This document shows, piece by piece, positions 1 to 14,579 of a stretch of 64,000 nt of DNA. Positions within the stretch are counted from its first letter, which is position 1. Each line of letters opens with the position of its first letter. The DNA comes from Rostratula benghalensis. Its lineage: Eukaryota; Chordata; Aves; Charadriiformes; Rostratulidae. Below the pieces are notes generated by a model that was given only the letters and a program-made list of their open reading frames with translations, did not search any database and was not told the DNA's origin. The stretch covers positions 1,874,152-1,938,151 of the forward strand of contig VXAI01000067.1 of NCBI GenBank assembly GCA_013399305.1, given 5' to 3'. A program made the translations under genes and the position numbers.

Positions 1-3000
1 TTACTTTAATATATTTTGACAATTTCATTAATTAATTAATTCTCCCTGTGAAATAACATAAAACTTTTGTCTTATGTTTGCAGTTGGTCACTTAATTAAA
101 AGACTAAATAAATGTTAACGATGGCCCTCAATCTAAAACAATGGAGAACTTTTTAAAAGTATTTTCTACTAAGACAAAGAATATGGAAGGTTGCCATTTC
201 TTATTCACTATCATTTACTACTACATGAGCATTCAGGTTTTGTTTATCCCTATGAAATCTCTGCAAAACCACAATATACTCTGTGTACAGACTACCTAAT
301 GCAAAAAAATCTCCCTATGAATATTTACACCAACACAGTAAATATGTTACTGTCACTCACACATTCAAGGAAATCCATTACTGAGTACTGTCTAATCTGG
401 GAATTATGCCACAAACTAGTCTTTCATCATAAAATAATAAATTTAAAGGAAGTCTGAGATGAAACATTTTATCAGAAACAATGATCATTATACTGAACAG
501 TGCAATGAACCATTCACCAGTAACTCTGATAGCAGGAATATGGGACAGTTACATGCTTTCTGAACAACACAGATTGCCTTTTAGAAATGGATGAGCTGCT
601 CTGGCTAAAACATTTCATTGTGCTATTGTATAAAAACATTAAAACACAGATCTCCAGGGGACTTTGAAAGGTCACTGCACTGCACTGATTGCTGTCCTGC
701 CCAAGGCAGGATCAGTCATACTTCTATCATTCCCAAAACACTCTCCCATCCCTTCCTTAGAGAACTCCAACAACAAAAACTTCAGAATTCCCCAAATGGT
801 ATATTATCTTTGCTTTAGAAAACATTCCCTACAGAATCTTTCCTGCTGTCATTTAAGTCTGTTACTTATTATAGTCACCACAGACTCCTCCTACATAAAC
901 TTTTTCATTTTGCAATAATCTTTATGCATGTAATTGTTATCAACCCCCCGCTTCGATTTACAAATCCTGAACTTCAATCCTTCCTCACATTTTATGCTTT
1001 TAGACAAACATTGCTTCTCTTTAGGCCCTCTATAAGTGATGGTTCAAATCTTTTTTGAAATTTCTTGCCCATAAACTGGAAAAGAGCAGAATGTTTGTAA
1101 GATGTATAGAACACCTACTGTCTTTTCACTCAAGACTAGTAAAATGTGTGGTGTAGATATGCTCTTTTAATTTCCGAATTGCATTTGATCTTTTTGCAAA
1201 AGTACAAGACCTCTGATTGTTGAGCATTTTATAAACAACCATAATCCCATTGTGCTTTCTTGTAAAAAATAAAATTAAATTGAAAAATAATTTAAAAATC
1301 CTTCCAAATCAGTGGCTTCTCTCATATATTTGTGTTGCTGATTACTTCTGTGTAAAAGGGACAACACAGCACAATTTACCACTGTTGAATTTCATCCTAT
1401 CTTTTCAGAGCATTCTTTCTTCTACTGAATAACATAATTTTGAATTTTAATCCTGTCCTGTAAAACATTGGCTATTCCTTCCACGTTTCTGGCAAATCTT
1501 ATAAACTTTCTCCTTATTCTATCACTCAGGTCTTTCATTGCATCATTATTGATCATGTTTTACTGAGTAAAACCAAAGCAAGGCAGCATGATGTGGGATT
1601 TCAACCAATATATCTGTAATTTTGACCATGAACTATTCCTTGGTAACTCTTCTATGGTTATCTTATCCAAACAGTTTTTCACTGTTTGTTCTATTTCAGA
1701 TACCTATGAAACAGGACTAGAATATTGGTGATGGACTTCTTTCCCCATCTCCCTCCTTTTAATTTAATGGCAGGTTTTACATTTCTTCTATTTCAGTCTT
1801 TCAGTACTGCACTCATTTGCTCTAACTCTTCAAAGTTTAGTAACAGTCTGAGGCTGCAGTGGTATTCCTATTCTAGACTAGATCTCACACCTTTCTCTCT
1901 ATGAAAGGAAAAGGCATTAAAGTGTTGCTAATTTTCAGTCTCCTATCAACGGTAGTCCCCTCTTCTGTAATTACACTATAGCATGAGGAATGCTCCTGTA
2001 TTTACAGCCTGGCTTCTGCTTGTGGATGATGTTGGGTTCCAGGGGGAACAGGCCACTGCAGGGTTATGTGGGAGGCAGAAGGAGAGATTACAAGTTCTTG
2101 CTTTTGAAAACGCATTTCTTCTTTTTTCCTCTCTTCCTCTAAACACTTTGCATTTGGGAGGGTGCATAATAAAAAACTCTAGGTGTTTCATCAAGGAGTT
2201 TTTCTGACCCTCTGTACTTTTGCCATAGAAATCCCCATTGAAAATGTGAGCCTGATCCATGTTCAGTGAGCAATAGCAGCAACTATTCAACTAAAGCATT
2301 AGCAGACTGGTAATTAGGGTAGAGTTACTCATGTACCCTCTCATTCTCTGTGCAAATTGCCAGTACACATTTAAAATATTCTGGTTTGTTAAATCTGAGT
2401 AGCAAACACTTGTAGAAAAAATAGTATCTCTTTAATAAATGTTGTGGGTTTCTTTTCTTTTCCCCTCAAATGGGCTAATCTTTCAGATTTTTTAAGAGGC
2501 ACTGAAGGTTGTTTACCAAGAAACTGAAGTGTGTTTTCATTTTTATGTCCAAATATTTCATGTGAACTCTGTACCCCTTTCATGCTCTTTATTCTATTAA
2601 GCTACCTATTAGTGCATCTCATCCTTAAAGAAGCTCAATCTAGTTCTATCGATAATAGAAAAACTTTGAGATTAGAGAAGAGCGAAGCACGAGCCTTGTT
2701 GCATCAACAGTTCAGACTCCAGCTATGCAAACTCATACCTGAAGACAAACACCATATCATTTACCTGTTACATACTTGACAGAAAAACAAATGAAACCAA
2801 ACATAGTATCTACCCAGACTCCCCACTGCTGCGTTCTTTGGGCTTTGCATATCTTGTAATAGAGAATTAATCTACAAAGTTGTAGAAAAATTGGGCCACA
2901 GAGTGCACGGAAATTTAAACTGCACTGAGAACAATGGGTATGTTGAGAGGATGAAGTCTGAATGAGAACACTGCATTATTTATAAGCTAATTATGAATAT

Positions 3001-6000
3001 ACATATTTTTTTATCTCTGCACTGTGACCTGGGGCTCAAGTGCCAAGTAGCCTGAAAAGACACGATGGCTTAGAATGGAATTAACTTTAAAAAGAGCATT
3101 TTCACAGCTTCAGGTCTTTTTAAGAGCATCAGCAAGGCTACAAAAAGGAATGGGATCAAAATCAAGTCATTAGATGGAACTTTTCTTTCCAGTAAAGCAG
3201 AGGCTTAGAAAAGACGGTGAACCTCCAAACTTTAATGCATGCTTAATGACATCAATAAAAAATAAAAAGTTAATCAGTGCTCAACACTTAAAACATAAAG
3301 GTTATATTTCTTTCTCTAACACACAAACTGCAGCTGACAGATGGGGTAGCCAGATCTCTAGGTTTTAACTCTTTGCGTCTTACAGATGACTCATCGAGTT
3401 TCTTGATAAAGATTTTGTGCCACAACACAGTTGTGTCACTTCTGGCACACGCAGACTGTCAACCCTTTCATTTGGAGTGAGACAGTCTCAGACACATGCT
3501 ACGAGTCATCACACAACATCTGAGGGGAAGCAACCAATCAGTATCCCTTACATCCGTAATGTTTTCCTTTTCTTACTTTTTCAAGGTGCATATTTCTGTT
3601 TGTAATGACGCTACACTGAGATATTCAGCAAGATGAAGAGATAGCTGTATTCAGAGGGTGAAGAGAAAATGGAGAATGTGTTGCCCACAGAAACACACAA
3701 AAAATACAATAATGGCTATAACTCGTGGCTAGAGACAGAAGCAGCCTCCAACACTGACTTACATAGTCCTAAATACCAGATTTAGAATGTATCATTTAGA
3801 TAATATCACAACATAGCCTTGGTACTCTTCAGATTCCCCTGTACTTCCTAAAGAAATTTATTGAAATTTTGTGCAATTTTATAAGGAAATGGCCTGAAAA
3901 GCAACTGGTTTTTCAAAGGACCTTAGAAAAAGCTGTGACACTTAAAAAACCCACATCCATACTATCATATCCTGCAGTTTCTTCAGTCAGCTGCTAAAAG
4001 CCAAAGACATGCTGCAACCCTTTACACAAGGAATTAAAAGAAATCAGGCACGTATTCCAACCCTTACATCTGCCTATTCCCAGACTACATATCTTCTCCC
4101 CCACTATTCAGTGAGATGAATACGGAAAGAGCCCTAGTATCATTGCTTGTTCCTTGCATATACAGCAACCGTGGGTCACTCCGTACCCACCCATTTGCAA
4201 GAAATCCCACAGATCTGGTTGTTACTGGCCAGCTACCAATGGCAAAATTAAAACACTGTGTGCCAGACAGGCACAGCCGCATCAGCCACTGCTTGCTGCC
4301 AAATAATAGCCACCTCACTTAGGTGGAACTGGGGTGCATCATAGCCAATGTCAAAAGCATCATTAAGAAGCCACTTTTTCCCCATTGAGCATGTTCATCT
4401 TCAGTCACCACTTAAAACCAATTAATACAAAACACAGGACCTAGCATAGACAGAACCACACAGCCAAAGCCATTCACTACTAATTTGAAACACCAATATG
4501 CCCTCAGAGCAAAAGTGTATTTCAGACATGTATTTATCAGTGTTAATAAATTAAACAACATATGCACCATACAGATGCTTTGAAACATTAGAGTATGGAT
4601 AAGACTGAAAAAAAAAACCAACAAAAAACCACACCTTTATTTTGCCTAAACCTACTTTTTATTTTAAACAAAGATTGTTTTCTTTCCACTATTTTTTTCA
4701 GAAAACAAAAATTTTGAGATTTTACATTCAAGTTGAGAAACCAGAGATAAAAAGACACCTTTTTAAGTGAGAAGTTTTCTTTTAAGAAAAAAAATTGACA
4801 TTTCTAATGGAAATAAATCCTGAACACACCTGATTAGGCTATGCAAGAATCAGTGAAGTTACGTCTCAAAGTGTCTATCCCTAGATTATAGCAAGTGCAT
4901 GACTTCCATCAAATTTGTCTGCACTTCTTATCAGGAAAATAATGGCATGTTGGTTTTGGTTTTGGCTTTGTTTTGTTTTGGTTTGGTTTTTTGTTTGTTT
5001 TTTTTTAAAGTCAAGAGTATTTAGATTACAGTGTCTGTTTCAGCAGGACAAGCCTCAAGTCAAAACTTGTCTCAGCATCTGTAAATTTTTTTTCTTTGCA
5101 ATATCACACTAGATTTCTTTTCTGTCTAACACCTGGCTTTTTTTTGCAATGGCAATAAAAGTCACTAAAATTGTGTTTCCCCTACAGACCGGTAAGATGA
5201 ATTACAGCAATAATTTAAAGTGCCGTTGCTTCCTGCTACCTTAATTGTAATCAGGTAAGAACAGGCAAAAGTCTTAAGAACCCTACCTGGAATTCCACAG
5301 TTGGCTTTTATCTTATTGCTTGACAACCATTTGTAGGAACTTTATTCTTCAAACATGTCCTCTTTTCCCCTCTTCAATCACAGAATTTTCAGAAATGTCT
5401 TTCCTCATCTAATCCACATTTTAACAACAATAGTAGCAATTAACTTTTCCTAAAATGTATTCTGGGGCCGCCTTTATTCCTTACATGAAATGTGCCCTCT
5501 TAAAAAAGGCACCATACATTCCTCCAAGGAAAAGACAGCAGATGTAACTCTGCCTCTGGAGAAGGGGACATGGGTTTCAGCCACTGCTGCCATCCCCTTC
5601 CAGAATTAACACTGGCAACCCATGCAGAGATGCTCTGTTTTATTTCCCCATCTGTGACATAAGGCCAAGTAACTGCTGCTTCTTACAGACTCTGGTATAT
5701 ATTAACTAATGGGTATGAAATCACTCATATTGGAGAAAACACCACAGAAAAAACTTGGTTTTGTTCCTCCACCTATTAGGTGCATACAGTACTACAGCAT
5801 GTACCATACCCTTATGCCTCCCTCTGCCTGAGCAGTACACTCTAGTACCTGAAAGAGATTCTTCATGTTACCTAAAACCTAAAAAAAACCCCCAACATAA
5901 TAAGTTTTTAATATTTAATATGTCTCTGTGATGGTTTTAATGAAATTAGTGAAATCTAATATATGGGTAAAATTCACAAAAGGAATAACATTACCATAAA

Positions 6001-6156
6001 CAACCTTTTGCATGAAAATTCCTCCAAGTTTTGCTATTTATTGTTTAATGAAAAGAGCGGTGACTCCCTCTATGGGGGAAACCTATCCCAACAAGAATGC
6101 ACCAATTAAGGCTTGTCTGCCATCTTTGTATCTTAATCAGAGGGTGTCATTTTGGA
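1..6156. other. Non-coding, intron/intergenic-like sequence
   Basis: AT-rich sequence with homopolymer A and T runs. For example, a T/G-rich stretch of TTTTG-type units lies near 4,945-5,006. Open frames are short (about 105 codons or fewer), overlap on both strands and show no recognisable domain or convincing splice-site pair. I see no interspersed repeat I can name. Confidence 0.6.
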
Positions 6157-6220
6157 CCATTGATTTTTAAGCAGAAATCCCCACTGAGCTCAATGGGGAT
6201 TTCTGCTCAGAAATCAATGG
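6157..6220. repeat. 64-bp near-perfect palindrome
   Basis: The left arm (6157-6188) and right arm (6189-6220) are reverse complements of each other with no spacer. I count 3 mismatches in 32 positions, all transitions. The central 36 bp (6171-6206) has arms of 18 bp with a single mismatch around an AGCT centre. It could extrude as a cruciform or fold as a loop-less RNA hairpin. No target-site duplication or transposon family was recognised. Confidence 0.85.
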
Positions 6221-9200
6221 CACAGTATGGCTCAGGGTATTTAGACTAGCCCTGGACTCTGCTTTAATCTACTTTCTCTCCTGCTTCTGTAACATGGGGA
6301 ATAAAGCTGTTATTTTTTATGTCTCTATTGACTTCATTTTAAGAGATTAAAATAACCAGACCCTACACAAGTACCAAGAGTTATTATTTTGTACTATTAT
6401 AAGATAAACTTCCTATGTTGGTTTCCCATAAAATGTCACAGTGGTAGACAAAGTGCAGTTCAGCTGTGTTGTGGGGGAGAAAGCAGGATGCAGCAGACTC
6501 GGAGTGAGTACTAATACACTGGGAAAACTAAGAGTCTATTGAAACCAACCTAGAAATGTGGTTCCTTTCCAACCCTGTGTATTGCTTTTCATTTACTTTG
6601 TAGTCAGGGCACATGAGAATTTGTTTGAAGGATGTTTACAGTACTTTTGCAAGCTCCTGTGTGTGATGCAGTGGCTTTCACTCAAATATAAATCTTCTGG
6701 CTGTCCATAGAGACTTGGGACTATTGCGACACACACACACAGAGAAGCAATTGCTTCTTACTGAAGAAAATTAAAAATGTCATTTCTTAGAGTATTTGTT
6801 TTTTCTACAGAAGTAAAAGGTTTCTCCAACCTCATTCAATTAACTTATGTCGTTCGTATAGCTCCTCCAGCTGTTTCTTGTAATTTTCCATAACGGCTCC
6901 CTAATTCCCCAGGCATGCCAAAGTGCATCCTGCATCTTGTCCTGTGAGTCCAAGGTTTCAAGTCATTTTGATGTACTTTGGTCATTAATTGGTTTGGCCT
7001 GTATCACGTAGATTTGATTCTACCTTATCCCAGTGTATAAGCAGGGCTCAAAGAGGTTGGGTTCTACATGGTCCAGGATTTGTTTCTTATGAGCTCAGCT
7101 GAAGATACCCATCAACTGAGGAACTAAACTAGGAATTGAGAGCGCTTATCTTCTTGCCGCCTTGGAAACTAAAACCTAAAATATGTTTTAGAAAATAGGG
7201 CAGCCATGATAATGGGCCAAAATAAGAAAAGAGTAAATTTTGATGGATGCTGGACCAATGAGGAGAAATCAGGCGTGATTTTAAGCAGATTGCATTGCTC
7301 TAAAGGGACAGATATTTTTCTCAGTAACAACGAGAATGAATCATCCTGGAAAAAAAAGCCAAAAACTTACAATAGTAACCTGTAACTTTCCTGAGGTCGT
7401 TCTGCTAAACCCACTCTCCAATTCCTCCTCTAACAGTTGTTGAGGCTTTGGGGGCTGCAGGGACATATCGATAGGGAAAGCAAACATACTTTTGCTTTAG
7501 AAGAACTACTTTCAGAAGCTGACTGAAACACTCATTACACGTGCCTGCTCTGATCCCATGCAAATCAATGGCAGACACTAATGGTTTCATTGGCAGCAAA
7601 TTGGGGATGCTTCATGGTACTTCAAAAGACAAACTGTGAACGGTCAAGAATCAGCTTATTGCAAAACAGTGTTTATGTTAAGTATAGTAGGCCTCAGTTT
7701 TCAAACTTTTCTAAGGATCCTTTTGCATGCTTGATTGAGTATCTCTGCTTTGGATTAGCTGGTTATCTGTGCCAAAAGCAGTTGACTGACTGCTCCCCCA
7801 TGAGCTATTCTAGGAGCTAGGATGTGTTGAAAAGATTCTGTAACCACATCTTCTGTTACATCTCCTAAAGACTTGAAGCTATGTAAAGGTGAGAAAATCT
7901 CCTAAAAGTAACACATACACCATCTAGTTATATCTTCTAGATCATTATTAACCAAAACTGGATTAACATTAAACACAAAGCACATTATTCCGTGCTTTCC
8001 TGTAGGACTCTGCTCAGAGAGCTGTTTGAGATCAACTGTAGTCAAGCAAGTTTGCTGTCACTTAGTGATATAGTAGCATCTAGTCAACAGTAGATATCGT
8101 GTTCACACTGCGAATAATGCTGCAGGCACTGATGCCTTACCACCTTCTGAATTGAGTACTGATGTTATTACACTTTGTTCTAATATAGACTTTAGGGAAA
8201 CAATATAGAAGCCATTATTTCTGAGACTATAAACACAGCAAGAACAGAAGGCTGGAATCACTTGATACACCCTTAGAGTCAAGGGTTCTATAGCAAATCC
8301 ATAACATGACTATTGTTCCAAGTTTTATAACTAGTAGCTGAGATTAAAGGTGTTGTTAAGAAATGGTTTTCCTTGCTAAAAAGCTTCAGAATTCAACCAG
8401 TCTTCTACTGTCCCACCTGCTCAGAAAAGCAATGCCCATATTTCAACAGGAGCTTCCACATGAGAAGTTCAAAGTACTTGCAGAGCTTAATTTATCAGAT
8501 TTAAATAATTGCTCACTGCCCTAATAAAGTATCATGCAGCTCTAGTAAGCATCTCACTGTGCTAGTAAGACAGTGAGATATTATCCCGATCTTAGACAGA
8601 GGGAAAGCAGGACATGAAACAGGATGTTGTAAAAGTGATGAAATTTTTACAGTTTCATCAGAGAATCTAGATCTCTTTATTAATGTTAGCAAAAACCTAG
8701 AATTCCCACTGCAAAGAGAAACTTCAATTTTTTTCTTTTAAATAATAATATATCCTGTCCAACTCTTACTTCCCAAAAGCATAAGGATTTTAATAGGTTT
8801 CATTAAGTTGTATTTAAATTTTAACTTTCCCTCTTTTAATAGTACAGTCTTGGTATAATGACACAAAATGCCTTTACCTTTCTATTGTTTTATGTCCACA
8901 AAAGCAGCTACTTCCTAATATATACTTCATATTTTTCCAGAAGAATGTGCTTCTGTAGGTGTTGTAGTGAAACCTATACTGTCAGTTACTAGGAGTTACT
9001 ACTACAGGTATGTCAAGATAATGATTTAAAATAGTTTTAAATAGAGAAACTCATGCTGCAGAGCTAAATTATAATAATTAAACCAGACAAGCACTCAGAA
9101 GAAATAAAACTTTCAAATAAAGCTTGTGACAGTTAGGGTTACAAAAGGTGACAGGAACTACTGGAAAAAGATAGCAGTGTACAAGCACAGTATCCACTCC

Positions 9201-12200
9201 TGGGAATGTCTCTGAAAGAAGGTGTTTACAAACAGCCAAGCAATACCCTGTGAGAAACATCTGCTTTGCCAGCAGCAAGCTATCAGTAGGAAAGATAAGA
9301 CTGCAAGTAGCATATCATTTCCACACTTTGTGTAAACACGTGTATAATAACCACTCACTCATAACTGCCTCTTCCTTTTTTAATCTTCAGCAAGAGGTAG
9401 TCAAACTACTTGTCTCCAGCTGACCCAAGCTGCAGAGCAAAAGTCCTCTCCACATGCTCCTCTTGCAAAACTTTCACATCACTTGTAAGTTTGTTGTTTT
9501 CCTTTTTGTTCTTTATAATGTGGATTGATATTCTGAGAAAAGGAACACATTCACTATACTCCATATCAGGTGTTTTCCTGCTGGTAAACACATAGGTCAT
9601 AATTTCTAAGAAAACCCACATGATGTTAGGAAGGAACATCTTGTTACAAAACAAAAAGCACAGCCATAAATAATGGCACTTTCTCAAACCAGTAGGATCT
9701 ATCCTAGCTTTTCTAGGTCTGCAACACACCAGCATGGACCAAGGTCTCCCATAACAAAGGTGCTTGACTGCAAATTAAACGGCAATGATTTACAGGACTA
9801 TTTAGAGCCCTGCAAGGTTTAGGACACATCCAATATATATGATCTGTCTGTTCTGCAGTGTGAATCTTTCCTCAAAGTTGCACTCTGTGAGTCCAGGCCA
9901 GCAGCTCGCCTGCAACGCAAACGTTCTTTCCAGGTTCAGAGCATGGGATTTCTCACAATTCTGACCCCTTCTAGCAGAGTTACTCTGCCCTGCTATTTAA
10001 CTTGGTCAGTCAGTCTCTCTCTCACTCCCTTCTCCTCAACCTCCTTCAGTGAAAACCCCACAACAATATATTCAAAACATGAAATCACATACATGTTGGT
10101 TCTCTTGTGCTTTACCTACTAATCTCCTGCATAAAGGCAGCAAATTCAAAGAGGGACTATTTCTACTGCTGACTTCTCCCAGCAGCATTTTCTTCCCCCC
10201 GTTGCTGTATCTTCCCCCTTTCCTCATTCCCACTCACTACCTAACCCAAAAAGGCCATCATCTGAGGCCTGCTACAAGCAACATTGAAATCTGAGCTCAG
10301 AACTCTCATGTCCTGTAGGTAACCTTGAAAACACCGCCAAGAGATTCAGTCTCACAAAGTAAAGGTTCCCAGTTTTTCACTGGGAATGTTCATGCTGCTC
10401 CTGAGAATTCACATTACAAAATTTAAAGTTCCAGTGTTCACCTCTTTGAGAGCCCTGAACAGTAAGACTCATAGAGCTCAAGAAAAATGCATAAACCTTC
10501 TTCCCAAATAAATTAACTGAAGATACTGTAAAACATTTTATAAATGGGAGTTTATGTCTAACATGGCACCATGCACAATGATGTACCAGGCACTTCAGCC
10601 GTGTGGAGTGACCTGGGCAATGTTCCTCGCGTTGGAGTGGCTGCGTCTCTCCCAGCACGCACAGCACCGCCTTGGTGTCACATCGTCAGAGTTTCAAGGC
10701 CCACAGCAGAAGCTTGCAAAGGTGGATTCACACATACAAAGTTTTATCAAATGATGGATGTCTCAGAATTGCATCCTTTTTAGTAACAAACAATTGCACA
10801 TTGTCACAGGATATAGTTTTGTCAGTCACTGGATGCTATTAATGTTAGTGTGACTAATGAATAATTTAAACATTTTTTAAGCTATTCTCCTGCAGGAAGA
10901 CTTAAAGACCTTCTTTTTCTTTGAAATGATATGAAGCAAAAGTAACTTGGACATATAATGCAATTGGTTTTATAATTGACAAGCATGATTACATTTTTGC
11001 AATAAAATATATGCCAGTACCTCAGCAAATTATTGCCTAATGCTGTATGAATCTGGCATTAATGAAGAAATTGAAAAATAAACAACAGCAGCAGGTTTAA
11101 GTACAAAAATCATCAATGCATATTTGAGACTAATGTGATTAAGAGCAACATGATGTGTGAACAGAGACTGCTTCTCGGTTCAGAATTTCTCATTTTCATA
11201 GTTTACAAGACTGCACACTTTTTTCACTGACTAGCTAACCTAGCTTAAAGATGTTACATGCCCATTCTATTTTCTAAGCAGAGTGACATTTATATTCTCT
11301 GGATTGTATTCTATTAGCGCAGGCAGATGAATTTTTCAAACTTGTTTGTCCTGGGATTAGGTGAACATGAGTTTGCAATATTTTAAAGCCATCTACACAT
11401 TTTGAAATTAAGTGAAAGCCTGCAGAATTAGAAACTGTTCAAAAGGAATAAAGGCTGGTTTCTTTATTCCTTCTAGCCAAATGGGAAAAGATTAGGCAGT
11501 ATGTGAGCAATGATGGGTTCTTAGCTGTATTGTTTCAAAACTAGAAAATGACTGTCATGGGCTCAGAAGTGATTTAGTGTAGAAGCATCAGTGTCTCCTT
11601 TTGGTTATTTGGAACATAAACAAAATCTTGCCTGTGAAAAATAGCTCACATGCTTTACTCAAACTTCTCAGGAGACCAACAATTTTACACCTATCCAAAA
11701 ATAGAAACTCTTCCCAAACCACAGTGTCATATTCACCAAACAGCAAACTCACAGAGTTTTCAAAGGGCTACCTCAGAACCATCTCTGAACTCATTTATAC
11801 AATTTTATCCCACCCCCTACTAATGCCATCTGACACAGACCATTTCAAATGCCCTTAGGGCTTAATGGCCAGCTGGCTACATATCTCTTAGCAGGCCAAG
11901 TACTGCCTAAGGAGTGTCCACACTGCAACATAGGACATTGTCAAATCATTCTACCCTCTGCAGCCAAACAGATTTAAAAGCAAGATGGCATAGAGGAGTA
12001 CAGTCACACTGTGATTAATCAGCTGCTTCCCAACTGATGCTACGGAGGTGCCTTTTACAGATCACAGAGCTGATAGCCCCAAGAGAAGAGCAGGCAGGTG
12101 CAACACCTGTATTTTCTACAGGCTAACAAAAATGCCAAACCCACCAGGCAACTAGCTTTTGCATGGGTTTCTTTCAATCCCATGTTACTGTATGCACACA

Positions 12201-13799
12201 TTAATTATATATTCATTAAACATAATTTCATGTGTTATAAATCTATAATACATTAGATATATTTATATTTCCATTCCTATTTATGTATGTGAATTTCCTG
12301 CTATCCATCTGACAATTCTAATAAATAGATTCAGATTCACTCTCTTCCCATTCCTCTTCCTCCCAAGCAAATTAATAACACAGTCTTGGTTTCAAAGGAA
12401 GATACTTCACAATTAAGGCTCCCTCTCATACTGTTGGACACTAGGATTCAAAACCACAGTCTAATATTCCTTTCTAGGTGAATATTCACACAAATTAACA
12501 GTTTTCTAAAACAGAGTAAGAAATACCCATCTTGGTATGTGTGATGTGGTTTTTTGGGTTTTTTTTTTAGTGAGAGAGCTGACTTTATCCACTTAACTCT
12601 AGAAAAATATGTTTGAGACCTAAGAAGAGATCATCACTTCTGTCTTACCCAGAGTCAAGCTTTGCTCTATTGCCAAGCAGTACAGCACTGCTCCCCTTTT
12701 AACATTCCCTATAGCTTGATGTTCAGGCTCTCCTTGCACGTATGAATCCTACTGCTTCTCCTTACTTGAGGTGAGAGTTCATGCAAAAGAGCATGGTCTA
12801 CTATTTCAGTGAAAATAATTTTGTAAACACAAAGTGCATTTTCAGGGGGTACTTCACATTACACATGAAGCATTTTGCCCTAGTTGCGCAAACTCTCAGA
12901 CAAATCCTTAATTTCATGCACATGATTCATTCTCCAAAGTCTGTCTCAAAAACATGGAGTGTGCATTGCCAGAAATTTCTAATTATATACTTCAAAATCT
13001 TGCTGTTCTTTTGCACAGTACCACTGAGATATATACATAGCAATAGCAAGGTTTGTTATTCCTGCAGGAAGACATGGAACAAAAGAAAAACTTAAAATAA
13101 TGGCCAGAGATCTCAAAAATGAGTCAGAGAAAGACCACAAGAACTGTCTAACTTAGTCCAGAGAACAGAAGATTAATGCAAGAGGTGATAGTAATCTTCA
13201 AATATAACTAGAACCCATTACATCCAGGAAGCTAATACTGTTCTGAGTCCACTGGGAACAGAACAAAAAGTAATCCATTTATGTTGCACATCGTATTTAG
13301 ATTTTAGAAAACTTTCAATGCTGCATAACAATGACGTGCAGGACTCTGCCTGTGGAGTCCACAGAATGTCAGAAAGTGGAAGTTTTTCAGAATGCCAAGC
13401 AAGTCTGAAAGGAATGTTTTAAAGATATTCCTGCTTGTGCCCCTTCTTCCACTATTAGATACTGGTTTTCCTTGCACTAGTAGGGAGGTATGTTCCTTAG
13501 TTCATTTTCTACAACAAGTTCTTTCTAGTATTACAAGAAATTAGAAAACTGTAAGTGACACTAAATAGTTAGATGGGTAAGGGGCATGAACACCTCATGG
13601 TTAACCATCTTACATAGATGACAATGAGTATAGTTCACATTGCTTTGAACTAAAATTATGTTAATGAAAAGCACAGGTATTAATTAGTTAATTAATAATT
13701 AACATTACAGGCAAAATGTGAATCCCTCAGGAATACTATGACGTTGTGAAACAGTATTTTGACAAAATTAGATTCTAATTTAATAGGCATGTTAAAAGA
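6221..13799. other. Non-coding, intron/intergenic-like sequence
   Basis: No gene, RNA gene or named repeat was recognised. The region contains a short CA run near 6731-6742 and T-rich tracts such as 12,548-12,568. Overlapping short ORFs on both strands (9.1-9.7 kb, 10.4-10.8 kb and 12.8-13.1 kb) lack domain or splice support and are judged random. Confidence 0.55.
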
Positions 13800-14579
13800 G
13801 ATTCTGGCAAGTTGGGCGGGGAGAAATGTAATAAAATATAACAACGGCAAGTGTAGAGCCTTGAGCTGGGGCAAACCAGTATAGGTTGGGAACTGACTTG
13901 TTGGAGAGCAGTGTAGGGGAAAGGGACCTGGTGGTCCTGGTAGACAGCAGGATGACCACGAGCCAGCATGGTGCCCTTGTGGCCAGGAAGGCCAATGGCA
14001 TCCTGGGGTGTATTAGAAGGGCTGTGGTCAGTAGGTTTAGAGAGGTTCTCCTCCCCCTCTACTCTGCCCTGGTGAGACCCTATCTGGTATATTTTGTCCA
14101 GTTCTGGGCCCCTCACTTCAAGGGGGGGGATTGAGAGATTCCAGGGCAGGGCTACAAAGATGAAGGGAGTGGAGCATCTCCCATATGAGGAAATACTGAG
14201 GAGGCTGGGTCTCTTTAGCCTGGAGGAGACTGAGGGGTGACCTCATTAATGTTTATAAATATGTAAAGGGTGAGTGTCAGGAGGATGGAGCCAGGCTCTT
14301 CTCAGTGACAGCCTATGATAGGACAAGGGGCAATGGGTGCAAGCTGGAACACAGGAGGCTCCACTTAAATATGAGGAAAAACTTCTTCACAGTGAGGGTG
14401 ACGGAGCACTGGAAGGGGCTGCCCAGAGAGGTGGTGGAGTCTCCTTCTCTGGAGACATTCAAAACCAGTCTGGATGCATTCCTGTGTGACCTGATCTGGG
14501 TGTTCCTGCTCCGGCAGGGGGATTGGACTGGATGATCTTTCAAGGTCCCTTCCAATCCCTGACATTCTGTGATTCTGTG
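13800..14579 (+). mobile_element. CR1 LINE, 5'-truncated 3' end with decayed reverse-transcriptase C-terminus
   Basis: This is the 3' part of a chicken-repeat-1 (CR1) non-LTR retrotransposon in sense orientation. In translation it shows the hallmark C-terminal stretch of CR1 ORF2: [19 protein letters not shown] at about 14,057-14,113, then [20 protein letters not shown] and [19 protein letters not shown] at 14,320-14,450. The frame is broken between these blocks, around the G-run at 14,123-14,130. The element ends with two copies of the octamer ATTCTGTG (14,564-14,579), the usual CR1 terminus instead of a poly-A tail. It is inactive because it lacks ORF1, the endonuclease and the reverse-transcriptase core. 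The 5' boundary is approximate. Confidence 0.95.

Noticed and set aside
13886..14535. ORFs of 60-113 codons on both strands
   Set aside because: They are fragments and shadows of the CR1 reverse-transcriptase tail, not host genes.
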